Shown: piece by piece, positions 18,964 to 27,921 of the stretch
How positions within the stretch are numbered: the first letter of the stretch is position 1
Layout: each line of letters begins with the position of its first letter
Assembly: GCA_003224085.1 (NCBI GenBank)
Contig: QHYK01000071.1
Coordinates: 95,439-159,438 of the forward strand
DNA: 64,000 nucleotides
Reading direction: 5' to 3'
Source of the DNA: Acidobacteriota bacterium
Lineage (GTDB): Bacteria; Acidobacteriota; Terriglobia; Acidiferrales; UBA7541
The notes under the pieces: model-generated
The model's database searches: none
What the model saw: only the letters and a program-made list of their open reading frames with translations
What the model was told of the DNA's origin: nothing
Translations under genes and position numbers: made by a program

Positions 18964-19647
18964 TCACCGCGGCATTCCAACGAAATTCCACTTGCCCCAT
19001 GCAATGGATTCGCGGACAGGCACAAAATGATGGTGCGCTACTTTCCTGATGAGCTCCGGCTGGTTGAGCCATCGCTTATAGGTGCGGAGTTCATTCTCCA
19101 CCATGGTAGCAAACGCATCCATCTTGTCGGATAGCCTTCGGATCATCGGGATCCCAGAAACAAAGTGAATGAAATCCAGAAACGGCGTGCGCCAGGGCTC
19201 GACGAACAGCACGCGCCCATCTTTTCGCAAAACGCGCTGCATTTCTTCGAAGGTTTGCTCCAAATCGGGCGGGAGGTTCGGAAGATGGTGCAAACCGCCC
19301 TGAACGATGAGTACGTCCTTGCTGCGAGCCTCGAAAGGAAGCTTACGGCAGTCGGCGACAATACATTTCGCGGGGCCTCTGTACTCAGCGATCAGCCGGG
19401 GAGAAAGGTCCACGCCTTCCAGGCGTGTGAACCCCAGCCGTTCCAGCGCGATCAAGCCGTTTCCGCGCCCGCAAAAAAGCTCGACAATCTCCGTGTCGCG
19501 GGGCCACTGAGCGGCGCCTAGGCGGTTGAGGCGGCCGATGAACTTGCCGATTTCCTCTTCCGGTGTCTCAAAACGCAAATAAGCGGATTCCCAGGGATCG
19601 TGAGATAGCGCCTGGGGTGGTTCCGTGTTTATCTGGGTCTCGGACAT
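18964..19647 (-). CDS. Class I SAM-dependent methyltransferase
   Basis: Methyltransferase of the Methyltransf_11 group. SAM-binding motif I is EIVELFCGRGNGLIALE, followed by LEGVDLSPRLIAEY, CIVADCRKLPFE (motif II) and DVLIVQGGLHHLP. The C-terminal half (FVEPWRTPFLDFIHFVSGIP) resembles enzymes modifying lipids or glycans. I use ATG 19647 (MSETQINTEPPQ); in-frame ATGs at 19686 and 19713 would add poorly structured residues. It is divergently transcribed from a glycosyltransferase and near a second methyltransferase, suggesting a role in envelope glycolipid synthesis. Acceptor unknown. Confidence 0.8.
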   Translation of the reverse strand: MSETQINTEPPQALSHDPWESAYLRFETPEEEIGKFIGRLNRLGAAQWPRDTEIVELFCGRGNGLIALERLGFTRLEGVDLSPRLIAEYRGPAKCIVADCRKLPFEARSKDVLIVQGGLHHLPNLPPDLEQTFEEMQRVLRKDGRVLFVEPWRTPFLDFIHFVSGIPMIRRLSDKMDAFATMVENELRTYKRWLNQPELIRKVAHHHFVPVRESIAWGKWNFVGMPR

Positions 19648-19788
19648 TCTCTTGATCAACTGACTTTCTCTGGGACAGAGAGCCATCGAAGACTCCCATA
19701 AAAAGATGCCCAATTCAAGGTGATCGCTTGAGTCAGAATCGTTCAGGTCGGCGTTGTGGCCGGCGTGAAATGTCTGGCGTAGCGCGGT

Positions 19789-21027
19789 ATGATGTTGCCT
19801 CGTATGGGATCTGTGCTGACGTCCGAGAGGTCACAGGCCGAACGAGTGGACGCGACTGTGCCCGTGGAAGTTTCCGTGGTCATTCCCTGCCTGAATGAAG
19901 CCAATTCCCTGGCATCTTGCGTGGATAAAGCCGTGCAAGCCTTTCGCGCTGCGGGCCTTTTCGGCGAAGTAGTAGTTGCCGACAATGGCTCGACCGACGG
20001 CTCGATCCAAATTGCCGAAGAGCACGGCGCACGAGTGGTGCGCGTGCCGGAGCGCGGCTATGGCTCGGCGCTTCAAGCGGGAATTGCCGCTGCCCGCGGT
20101 CCCCTCATCGTCATGGGCGATGCGGACGACAGCTACGACTTTATCGATGTTCCCCGCTTCGTGGAAAAGTTACGGGAAGGGTATGACCTGGTAATGGGCA
20201 ACCGCTTCCGCGGCGAAATCAAGCCGGGAGCCATGCCCCCTTCTCATAAATACTTCGGCAATCCCGTTCTTACGGCGCTGCTGAATATGTTCTTTAGCGC
20301 GCGCATCGGGGACAGCTATTGCGGAATGCGCGGATTCACGCGCTCCCTTTACGACCGGCTCGATGTTCGCAGCGCGGGTATGGAATTTGCCCTTGAAATG
20401 ATCATCAAGGCGGCGCAGATTGGTGCGCGGATCACGGAGATTCCCATCATCCTGTGGCCCGACAAGCGGGGGCGTCCGCCCCATCTCCGCAGCTTTCGCG
20501 ACGGCTGGCGAAGCTTGCGATTCATGTTGATGTATGCGCCAAACTGGCTCTTCTTTTTCCCTGGCGCAGCCTTGTCCACGTTCGGCCTATTCCTCGTGCT
20601 TTGGCTGTTGCCTGGGCCGAGGCAAATTTCGCCGCGTGTGACTCTGGACCTTCACACCATGATTTTCGGCGTGATCTTCACGCTTCTGGGCGCGCAGATC
20701 CTTTCCATCGGCGCATTTGCAAAAGTTTTCTGCTACGCGGAACGTTTTGACCGTCGCTCTGTATCGCTACGGCGAATCCTGCGCCGTGTAACACTGGAAT
20801 CCGGCCTGCTTCTGGGAGGAGCCCTTTTTCTTACCGGATTTGCTGGATGTGCTTGGGTTACGTGGAAATGGGCAGTTGGAGGTTTTGGCCCGCTCCATCA
20901 GGTGAGACAAGTCCTTTTCTGGTCCATGTGGCTGTTCCTTGGACTGGAGACAATCTTTGGCTCCTTTTTTCTGAGCATGCTGGGCATTAGCCGCGGCACA
21001 TTCATGGGCGACTACGAACAGAGATAG
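19789..21027 (+). CDS. Membrane-bound family 2 glycosyltransferase (DPM1-like)
   Basis: A 412-residue GT2 enzyme. The GT-A domain covers residues 25-255: VSVVIPCLNEANSL, EVVVADNGSTDGS, the nucleotide-sugar/metal motif GDADDSYDF, MGNRFRGE and GMRGFTR. Four hydrophobic helices fill the C-terminal 160 residues. Such enzymes move a sugar, often mannose or glucose, from a nucleotide donor to a polyprenyl phosphate at the inner membrane. It is followed after four bases by a methyltransferase gene and faces a GT39-like polymer-building enzyme, which could use the lipid-linked sugar. ATG 19789 or 19804 could be the start. Confidence 0.87.
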   Translation: MMLPRMGSVLTSERSQAERVDATVPVEVSVVIPCLNEANSLASCVDKAVQAFRAAGLFGEVVVADNGSTDGSIQIAEEHGARVVRVPERGYGSALQAGIAAARGPLIVMGDADDSYDFIDVPRFVEKLREGYDLVMGNRFRGEIKPGAMPPSHKYFGNPVLTALLNMFFSARIGDSYCGMRGFTRSLYDRLDVRSAGMEFALEMIIKAAQIGARITEIPIILWPDKRGRPPHLRSFRDGWRSLRFMLMYAPNWLFFFPGAALSTFGLFLVLWLLPGPRQISPRVTLDLHTMIFGVIFTLLGAQILSIGAFAKVFCYAERFDRRSVSLRRILRRVTLESGLLLGGALFLTGFAGCAWVTWKWAVGGFGPLHQVRQVLFWSMWLFLGLETIFGSFFLSMLGISRGTFMGDYEQR

Positions 21028-21031
21028 ATAG

Positions 21032-21709
21032 ATGGTAGCGTCCTCGCAGACTTCCTGGCCGCTTAGCTGGATCAGCCGGTGGCATCGCGCATTTGTTTTT
21101 CAAAGGCGCACGCGGGTGCTGGCGGAACTGCTGGCTGCGCAAATCCCACAAGGCGCGTCGGTGCTGGACGTTGGATGTGGTGACGGCTCCATGGCCAGCC
21201 GCATTGCTGAGCTCCGGCCGGACATCTCTGTTCAAGGCGTTGAGTTCCTGGTTCGGCCTCAGTGCGAGATCGAGTGTCGTTCCTTTGACGGTTCGACGCT
21301 GCCCTATCCCGACGCTTCTTTCGACGTGTGCCTGTTCGTGGATGTTCTGCACCACACCGAAGACCCCGCGATTTTGCTTCGCGAAGCCGTTCGCGTATCG
21401 CGCCGTTTCGTCCTGCTCAAGGATCATGTTGATGAAAATATTCTCGACGACTTCACTCTCCGTTTTATGGACTGGGTTGGCAACCGGCCTCACGGCGTAG
21501 TGCTGACGTATAACTACAAGAGCCGCGAAGAATGGGCGGGATATTTTTCTGCGTGCGGCTTGCGAGAAGAGAGTTGGAATTCCGACGTGCCGCTTTACCC
21601 CTGGCCGTTCCGTTTTGCTGTGGGTCGGGGACTGCATTTTATTGCACTGCTAAGGAAGGCCAGAAGCGGCGTCGCTCACGGCCCGGCGGGAGAGGGCAGG
21701 GGAGTGTAA
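21032..21709 (+). CDS. Class I SAM-dependent methyltransferase
   Basis: A 225-residue methyltransferase. Motif I is VLDVGCGDGSMASRIAE, then FDGSTLPYPDASFDVCLFVDVLHH, a Methyltransf_11 pattern. It is placed four bases after the glycosyltransferase, so they are translated together and probably act on the same lipid-linked glycan or related lipid. The last 34 bases overlap the convergent GT39-like gene (21676-21709). The acceptor is not known. Confidence 0.85.
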   Translation: MVASSQTSWPLSWISRWHRAFVFQRRTRVLAELLAAQIPQGASVLDVGCGDGSMASRIAELRPDISVQGVEFLVRPQCEIECRSFDGSTLPYPDASFDVCLFVDVLHHTEDPAILLREAVRVSRRFVLLKDHVDENILDDFTLRFMDWVGNRPHGVVLTYNYKSREEWAGYFSACGLREESWNSDVPLYPWPFRFAVGRGLHFIALLRKARSGVAHGPAGEGRGV

Positions 21710-23382
21710 GGAATCAATTCCGTGTTGTCTTTGTCCGGCTCGACCAGCCAGACGTGGCGATCTTTGAAATAAGCCAGGAGCTTGGCATTTTGCTCCGCGT
21801 CGAGTTCGCGGGCCCAGAGGACTTTGGCCGAATCGATTTCCGCGCCGTTGTACACCCATTCGTCGTGAATGTTGTGGTCCTCTTCGTAGCGCACGACAAC
21901 GAGGTGTTTGCCGGGAGTGTGAGAAAGCTTTTCCTGGATGGCGGCGCGGCTCGGATCTCCCTGGCATGTCCATTCCAGGCCGTCGCATTGGCGTTTCGAA
22001 ACCCGGAAGCCGGCCTCCCCTACAAGTAAACATATCGCGGCGCAGGAAAGAGCGACGCCGAGGGGACGCCCTAGAAATCGGATCGTACGCAAATGACGGA
22101 TCCCTTGAACAAGAAGTAGAAAAATCGCGCAGGTTATCGGAGCCATGTAATGGGGCATCGACCAAATCAATAGGAAAAATCCAGCGGCGCCTAAAACAAA
22201 CAGCAAGACGGGAAGACGCATCTTGCGGTCACGGAAAGCGAATGGCAGGCCGGGCAAGAGCAGCAGAGCGCCCCACCAAAAATAAGTAGTTCCCGTGCGC
22301 GTCAACTTCTCGTTCGAAACACACCAGAGGTCTTCCCACGTGTTTCGATATTCTTCGCGTTCCCAGCCATTGTAGAAATCTTCGAACTGATCGTTGCGGT
22401 ATTGCATGGGAGGCTTGGGATGGTCCCAAAGGAAGAGGCCCATGGTGCGGTAGGTGCGAGAGTTCAAGACGTAGGCAGAGAGAAAAGCGTTTCCGGTGAG
22501 GCGCCAGTTGTAGTAGCCCATGAACGCGAGGGTCAAGGCCAAAACGGCGGCCAGCGGCACAAGCACGCGAGTTGCGCGAATTTGCGCGTTCACCGGGGAT
22601 TTTGTCTTTCCTGCAAGCCACCAAAGAAACCAGACGCCCACGGGAAAGGAGAAAAGCAAACCTTCGTAGGGCCTGGTGTTGGCGAGAATCGCGAGTCCCA
22701 ACCCGAGCAGCAGCGCGTCACGTGTCTCTGCACGACGAACAATACGGGGCATAGCGCCGAGGACCAGCGCGCCGCCCGTGGCCGCGACCGCCCCTCCCCA
22801 GTAGCTGTTCATCCAGTAGCTAGCAACGCCGAATTTGAGTGCGACCAACGCCCCGCCGAGCAGAGCCCATTTCCCGGGCAGCCAGGCCTGGAGCACCCAC
22901 AGAATCGCGGCGCACATGGCGCCAACGCTTAAAATCACGCCAATCCACGGAAGACCGAGCAACTCGCCGAGCGCGAGCACCGCGCCCTGACCGGGCGGAT
23001 ACTTCGAGCAGTACGTGGGCAACCAGTTGATATGAAACGACTCGAAGCTCATCCACATCGGGTGAGTGGGGTTCGTGAGGCGGCCGTGAGCCAGCGTGTC
23101 GCCGAGCAATAAGTAGCTGTATTCATCATGGATGCCCGGCACAGGGACGGGAAGCAGCGGCCGTACGGCGAGCCTGATGCCGATTACCAAGAAAAAGAGC
23201 AGCCAGATGGCAAGTGTTTTTCTTTGAGCCAGCGCCGCAAAAGGCCGCGCAATCGCGCGTAGAGCACGCCCGCTCCCTGGAGGTGCGGGCACGGCAAGCA
23301 AAATAAAGACGACCGCGACACCAAGGAGCACCCATAATTCGCCAGGAAACTGCAGCATCGTGTCGCTGCTGGAAAAATTCAT
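21676..23382 (-). CDS. ArnT/PMT-like polytopic glycosyltransferase
   Basis: A 568-residue inner-membrane protein with ten or more hydrophobic segments and a periplasmic C-terminal part. The N-terminal loop has GIHDEYSYLLLGDTLAHGRL, the acidic Asp-Glu motif typical of GT39/GT83-type enzymes that take a sugar from polyprenyl phosphate. WLPTYCSKYPPGQG and ASYWMNSYWGGAVAATGGAL are common in bacterial relatives. The acceptor may be lipid or protein. Its 3' end overlaps the methyltransferase gene by 34 bases on the opposite strand. The DPM1-like enzyme nearby could supply the donor. Confidence 0.8.
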   Translation of the reverse strand: MNFSSSDTMLQFPGELWVLLGVAVVFILLAVPAPPGSGRALRAIARPFAALAQRKTLAIWLLFFLVIGIRLAVRPLLPVPVPGIHDEYSYLLLGDTLAHGRLTNPTHPMWMSFESFHINWLPTYCSKYPPGQGAVLALGELLGLPWIGVILSVGAMCAAILWVLQAWLPGKWALLGGALVALKFGVASYWMNSYWGGAVAATGGALVLGAMPRIVRRAETRDALLLGLGLAILANTRPYEGLLFSFPVGVWFLWWLAGKTKSPVNAQIRATRVLVPLAAVLALTLAFMGYYNWRLTGNAFLSAYVLNSRTYRTMGLFLWDHPKPPMQYRNDQFEDFYNGWEREEYRNTWEDLWCVSNEKLTRTGTTYFWWGALLLLPGLPFAFRDRKMRLPVLLFVLGAAGFFLLIWSMPHYMAPITCAIFLLLVQGIRHLRTIRFLGRPLGVALSCAAICLLVGEAGFRVSKRQCDGLEWTCQGDPSRAAIQEKLSHTPGKHLVVVRYEEDHNIHDEWVYNGAEIDSAKVLWARELDAEQNAKLLAYFKDRHVWLVEPDKDNTELIPYTPLPSPAGP

Positions 23383-23479
23383 TTCAGGGAAAGAGTCTTC
23401 GACTCAGACCGCAAGCGTGAAGCAGCGGCGGCTACAGGATAACCGATTTTTGTGTGGAGAAGCGTTCTTGCCGAAAGAC

Positions 23480-24694
23480 CTATCTTTCAATCTCGATTTC
23501 CGTTCCGCTGGGGTTCCCTGCGGGGACGTTCGCTTGGGCTTGTTCGAGAAAGTCGGCCATTTCCAGACGAAGGTTTCCTGCATTGGTCGCGTAGGACATT
23601 CCGGTCTCGAACTCGACGATGTCTGAGCGAATCAGCTTTTCGATTTCTCCGTCGAAATACTGCATGCCTTCGGTCGTGCCGTCGCGCATGGCATCGAGAA
23701 GCGTTTTGCCCTCGCCTTCCCCCTTTTCAATGTATTCGCGGGTACGCATTGTGGATTTCAGAATTTCAACCGCGGCAACGCGGCCGCTTCCGCCTTTCTT
23801 GGGAAGCAGGCGCTGCGAAACGATAAAGCGGAATGCTTTCGACAGGCGCGTGCGGACCGCTTGCTGGTCTCCAAGCGGAAAAACTCCCACGATGCGCTCA
23901 ATGGTCTTGGAAGCGTCAATGGTGTGCAGCGTGGACATCACCAGGTGGCCTGTCTCGCAAGCCTCCAGTGCAATTTCGATGGTTTCGCGGTCGCGCATCT
24001 CGCCGACGAGGATCACTTTGGGCGCCTGCCGCAACGCCGCGCGCAATGCCAGCGCAAAACTCGGCGTGTCCGAATGCAATTCGCGCTGGTGAATCGTGGC
24101 TTTTTTGTGGCGATGCAGGAATTCGATGGGGTCCTCGATAGTGAGGATGTGACAGGGCTTTTCTGCATTCATCTTGTCCAGGATGGCAGCGAGCGTGGAT
24201 GATTTTCCCGATCCGGTGGGGCCAGTTACAAGGACGATCCCACTTCGCAGGTCGACAATTTCTTCCAGCGCCGCGGGAAGATGCAATTCGTCGAAGCCCG
24301 GGATTTTGTCCGGGATGACGCGCATCACGATGGCGCAGCTCCCCCGCTGCTTGAAAATGTTTACGCGAAATCGCGCCACTCCAGTAAGCCCGTAAGACAG
24401 GTCGGCGGATCCTTCTTGCTCTAGCTTGCGGATGGGCGTGTCGTTTTTGCCCATGATGTCGTTGGCGATGGAGTTCGTGTCCTGGGAGGTGAGACATTCG
24501 AGGCCCTTGTATTTCAATTCGACCAGTTGCCCGCTGACTTCCACCTGCGGCGCCCGGCCGGGTGAGAAAATCAGGTCGCTCACGTGCGGGCTGGCCTTCA
24601 GCATGGCCGCAACAAGTTGCGCCGTATGAATTTTCCTTTGCGGTGCTGGGGCTTGCTCAGTCCGGGCCGGGATCGTCTCTGTAGATGTTCCCAT
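23480..24694 (-). CDS. PilT-like type IV pilus retraction ATPase
   Basis: A 404-residue hexameric secretion ATPase of the PilT/PilU group. Walker A is VTGPTGSGKSSTLAAIL, the Asp box EDPIEFLH, Walker B VILVGEMRDRETIEIAL, and the His box HLVMSTLHTID. The AIRNLIRE motif characteristic of PilT's C-terminus is not seen; instead the end reads SDIVEFETGMSYATNAGNL, closer to PilU-like or accessory PilT paralogues. It powers pilus retraction or modulates it at the cytoplasmic face. No pilus structural genes are adjacent; the secretin at 39.6 kb is a different system component. Confidence 0.88.
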   Translation of the reverse strand: MGTSTETIPARTEQAPAPQRKIHTAQLVAAMLKASPHVSDLIFSPGRAPQVEVSGQLVELKYKGLECLTSQDTNSIANDIMGKNDTPIRKLEQEGSADLSYGLTGVARFRVNIFKQRGSCAIVMRVIPDKIPGFDELHLPAALEEIVDLRSGIVLVTGPTGSGKSSTLAAILDKMNAEKPCHILTIEDPIEFLHRHKKATIHQRELHSDTPSFALALRAALRQAPKVILVGEMRDRETIEIALEACETGHLVMSTLHTIDASKTIERIVGVFPLGDQQAVRTRLSKAFRFIVSQRLLPKKGGSGRVAAVEILKSTMRTREYIEKGEGEGKTLLDAMRDGTTEGMQYFDGEIEKLIRSDIVEFETGMSYATNAGNLRLEMADFLEQAQANVPAGNPSGTEIEIER

Positions 24695-24845
24695 GTTGTC
24701 CTGTGATCCTACGAGGTCCGATTAGAGGAGACCGAACCGTCGTCAAAAGACTCGAATGTTCGTCCACTAGACGATTCCTATTCTAAAGACTGAGCAAACC
24801 CCGGCTATGCAGCTTTTTTGAAAGATTGCCTGAGAGTAACGGGCC

Positions 24846-26399
24846 TTATTGTCTGGAAGCAGTGTCGATGAAGTTGGCCACGTTTTTCTTGAGTTTGGCC
24901 AGGTCTTCGTCGTGCAGATACATCATGTGGCCCGCCTCGTAATACTGATGCCAGATGTTTTTGCGGATGTTTTCCGGCAGCCCCATGTGGTCTACGGTGT
25001 ATTCCGCTTCCATAAACGGCGTTGCCAGGTCGTAGATGCCATCTTCCATTTCCACCTTGAGCCGAGGGTTCGAAATCATGGCTTGCACCAGGTCCAGCAC
25101 CACGCTAGGCGAGCCGGGGAAAAAGCCAAAATCGCTTCCATCGCGTTTCCAGTCCCAGCGATTAGGGCCAAAATCCGCCGCGGGTTTGTAGCTCTTGTCC
25201 TGGCCGAATTTCAGTTCCTCGCGGATGTACGTATTGAACGCGCCTACAAAAGCACCGCTGATGGCCGTATCTTGCGGGTCGTAATCCGCAGCTTCGCCGA
25301 TCAGGTTGTAGGTTGGCCCAGCGAACCGCGCGTCCAACCGGCCGGTCGTCAATCCGCGATTCCGCTGCAGTTCCTGCATGAACTGGAACAAACGCACGCG
25401 CAGGTTGGCTTTGTCGAGATAGTCTTCACTCAATCCCGTGAATCTCGCAACTTTCTTGACGATGTCGGCTTTTTCTGCCTTGCTGAGCGCATCGCCTTTC
25501 ATCAGCGCATCTGCGTATTCGCCACGCGCGAAGTTTCGTGCTTCGTCGAGAAATGCATTCAGGTTTTCCGGCCGATCTTTGAGTGTTTTGTGGAACCACG
25601 CTGTTGCCGCATAGCTCGGCAGATAAAGGATGTAGGGGAGATCCTGCCCCGGATAAAAAGAAATTGTGCCCAGGTCCAGAACCGAAGAAACCATCACAAT
25701 TCCGTTCAAGTACATGTTGTCGTGGCCCTGCAGGTAATTGGCGAGTGCCGCGTTGCGAAACGTGCCATAGCTCTCGCCAATCAGGAATTTCGGGGAATTC
25801 CACCGGTTGTTGCGGCTGATGTAAGTGGTGATAAATTGCGCCAGCGATTTCACATCCGGGTCCACGCCCCAAAAATCCTTGTCTTGCGCTTTGCCGACCG
25901 CGTGGCTGAAACCCGTTCCGACGGGATCAATAAACACGAGATCGGATTTGTCCAGCAGGCAATCCGGGTTGTCCATGAGCTTGTATGGTGCGGGTGGCGT
26001 TACGCCAGCGTTGATGGTCACCACGCGCCGCGGCCCCATCGATCCCATGTGCAGCCAAACGGAAGATGAGCCGGGCCCGCCGTTGTAGAGAAACGATACC
26101 GGGCGCTGGCTCATGTCCTTAACGTCGCTTCGCGTGTACGCCGTGTAATAGATCAGCGCGGTCGGGTCGTCCTTGTCGTTCCTGATGAGAATGGTCGCGG
26201 CAGTCGCTTTGTAAGGAATCGTTTGGCCGGCGATTTTTATCGTATGATCAGTCACCGAGGATTCTTCCTTCGGTGGCGCGGCCGGCGCTTCGGGAGGCTT
26301 TTCGGCGGGCTTGGATTCCTGCGCGCAGGCTTTCACCGCATTGAGGCTTAATGCCGTCAGCGCCACCAGCAGCACACCTACGCTATGGCTACGATTCAT
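24846..26399 (-). CDS. Exported serine carboxypeptidase, S10 family
   Basis: A 517-residue secreted peptidase. The signal peptide spans residues 1-26 (ends KACAQ). Catalytic features are the oxyanion segment NGGPGSSS (106-113), the nucleophile Ser210 in IGESYG, and a His in EAGHMMYLH near residue 495; the Asp is probably in the MEDGIYDLATPF stretch. S10 enzymes release C-terminal residues at acidic pH. It fits with the other exported peptidases at 0.5-4 kb and an environmental scavenging style. It is transcribed alone. Confidence 0.92.
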   Translation of the reverse strand: MNRSHSVGVLLVALTALSLNAVKACAQESKPAEKPPEAPAAPPKEESSVTDHTIKIAGQTIPYKATAATILIRNDKDDPTALIYYTAYTRSDVKDMSQRPVSFLYNGGPGSSSVWLHMGSMGPRRVVTINAGVTPPAPYKLMDNPDCLLDKSDLVFIDPVGTGFSHAVGKAQDKDFWGVDPDVKSLAQFITTYISRNNRWNSPKFLIGESYGTFRNAALANYLQGHDNMYLNGIVMVSSVLDLGTISFYPGQDLPYILYLPSYAATAWFHKTLKDRPENLNAFLDEARNFARGEYADALMKGDALSKAEKADIVKKVARFTGLSEDYLDKANLRVRLFQFMQELQRNRGLTTGRLDARFAGPTYNLIGEAADYDPQDTAISGAFVGAFNTYIREELKFGQDKSYKPAADFGPNRWDWKRDGSDFGFFPGSPSVVLDLVQAMISNPRLKVEMEDGIYDLATPFMEAEYTVDHMGLPENIRKNIWHQYYEAGHMMYLHDEDLAKLKKNVANFIDTASRQ

Positions 26400-26461
26400 T
26401 GGGCTCTCTCCTCGAAGCAGATTGGTCCTTGGTTCTGTGAAACCCGGGATTCTAACCGTTT

Positions 26462-27145
26462 CTACGAAGTCCGCGACTGTTTTATTCTACGGCGCAAAAA
26501 GAGAAACTCTTCACCATTGCCGCGCGGCTCCACGGTCAATTCCGCGCAGTTATCCACAATCCAGTCGGCGCCGGCATCGCGGAGTTCTGCGTCATCCGCG
26601 GTAGTTCGCAACGCGACTACCTGCGCACCCGCGGCTTTGCCCGCGCGAATGCCCGCCGGAGCATCTTCCATGACCACGCATTGGGCTGCAGGAATTCCCA
26701 ACTTCAGCGCTCCCTTGAGGTACGGCTCGGGATCGGGCTTGCCGCGGGTCACCTCATTCGAGGTCACAAGGTGCCTTGGCTTCGACAGCCCGGCCGTGCC
26801 AATTCGCACTTCTGCCAATTTGCGCGTGCAGGATGTCACGATCGCCCAGCTGTCGAGTGGAAGAGCCTTCAGCAGTTCCACCGCCCCCGGCAGGGGCACT
26901 ACGTCTCCAACGTCCTCGATTTCGCGGCGCTCCACTTCGCGGTTCTCCACTTCGTGATTGGCATTGGGCAGCAGCTCCCGGATCGTCGCGATGCTGGGCT
27001 TCCCGTGTGCCTCCCGCACTACTTTGTCCGCGTCAAATCCATGCTTGCGTGCCCACCACGCCCACACCCGGGCCACCGCCGGAGTCGAGTCCACCAGCAC
27101 GCCGTCCAGATCAAAGAGCACACCGCGGCAATGAATCGTATCCAT
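26462..27145 (-). CDS. HAD family hydrolase, beta-phosphoglucomutase/phosphatase-like
   Basis: A 227-residue HAD protein. Motif I is FDLDGVLVDST (nucleophile Asp and acid/base Asp), motif II is SWAIVTSC, motif III a Lys in RGKPDPEPY, motif IV VVMEDAPAGIRAGKAAG. The alpha-helical cap lies between motifs I and II, so it is a subfamily IA sugar-phosphatase or mutase-like enzyme. Substrate unknown. An unusual acidic insert VENREVERREIEDVGD sits in the cap region. Transcribed toward the S10 gene, 62 bases away. Confidence 0.88.
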   Translation of the reverse strand: MDTIHCRGVLFDLDGVLVDSTPAVARVWAWWARKHGFDADKVVREAHGKPSIATIRELLPNANHEVENREVERREIEDVGDVVPLPGAVELLKALPLDSWAIVTSCTRKLAEVRIGTAGLSKPRHLVTSNEVTRGKPDPEPYLKGALKLGIPAAQCVVMEDAPAGIRAGKAAGAQVVALRTTADDAELRDAGADWIVDNCAELTVEPRGNGEEFLFLRRRIKQSRTS

Positions 27146-27198
27146 CTCTCCAGTGTAACCGGGAGTAGCAAGATCGGAAATGACTTGAGCTAGGGAGT

Positions 27199-27450
27199 TT
27201 ACTGCAGGTTCGATGGGCAGATTCCTAAGAGTTCTTTTTTGTGCAGTTTAAGGCGTCCGGTCAACACCTCGCCAATTTCAGCCAGCGAGGCGCCGTGGCG
27301 CAGCATCTTGGTGGCTGGCCGCATGGCGAAACTGATGCGCTCCGTTAGTAGGTGCCTGGATGCCGGCGCGTGCGAGGTTATGCCGAACGAGCGATCTACG
27401 TACCCGGCACAAGAAACCAGGAATGCAAAGTTGCGGAAATTACTCAGCAC
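27199..27450 (-). pseudogene. Tyrosine recombinase (integrase) remnant
   Basis: On the minus strand one frame reads ATKMLRHGASLAEIGEVL, a standard stretch of the catalytic domain of phage-type tyrosine recombinases, and the adjoining frame just upstream reads RHNLARAGIQAPTNGAHQFRHA, the preceding segment with the catalytic HxxR. The switch of frame lies around 27326-27336, so a frameshift has broken the gene. N-terminal domain and the catalytic C-terminal tyrosine segment are missing. The chain ends in unrelated sequence (TGRLKLHKKELL). This is a dead recombinase that probably delivered the cargo genes to its right. Confidence 0.8.
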
Positions 27451-27527
27451 TTGACAGTAAGGAACCGTTTGCGCATGATTCTCGGAAATTCTCTCTCAAA
27501 CCGCCTTCCGCGTCCTTGGAGGTAGCC

Positions 27528-27908
27528 ATGCGGATAACGTGGAGAAGCATCCTCACAGTGTTGCTCACCGTTGTAATACCGATCTTCGTGGTTGGAGAGA
27601 CGCCGGGAACCCAATCGCCAAGCAGCGGTGCAACTTCGACCAAACACGACGCAGTTATCAAAGGAACAGTCATTTCCGCGAATGGCAAACACCTGAAGAA
27701 GGCGCATGTGACGCTCGTAAACCTGTCAACGGAGGAGAAGACGGAAACGCAAACCGACAAGTCAGGTCGCTTCCAATTTTCTGAATTGTTTTCTGGACAA
27801 TACAGGCTTGAGGTCAAGACAGAAAGAGGCGAGACCGCATCCGACGAAGTCTCGCTCGGGGGCGGCAAGACCGTGGTCCGTAAACTCGTTGCGAAGCGAC
27901 AGGGGTAA
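27528..27908 (+). CDS. Exported protein with carboxypeptidase-regulatory-like domain
   Basis: A 126-residue protein. MRITWRSILTVLLTVVIPIFVVGE is an N-terminal signal or anchor, followed by an Ig-like CarboxypepD_reg domain: DAVIKGTVISANGKHLKKAHV, TETQTDKSGRFQFSELFSGQYRLEV. Such domains bind nothing catalytic and usually work as modules on surface proteins; here the protein is nothing but this module. ATG 27528 has a GGAGG at 27519-27523. It lies in the relic island between the recombinase remnant and tRNA-His. Function unknown. Confidence 0.75.
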   Translation: MRITWRSILTVLLTVVIPIFVVGETPGTQSPSSGATSTKHDAVIKGTVISANGKHLKKAHVTLVNLSTEEKTETQTDKSGRFQFSELFSGQYRLEVKTERGETASDEVSLGGGKTVVRKLVAKRQG

Positions 27909-27921
27909 GCGTGGTGAAGGT

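Noticed and set aside
24849..26069. 406-codon plus-strand frame opposite the S10 peptidase
   Set aside because: Antisense shadow of an enzyme with all catalytic motifs on the minus strand.
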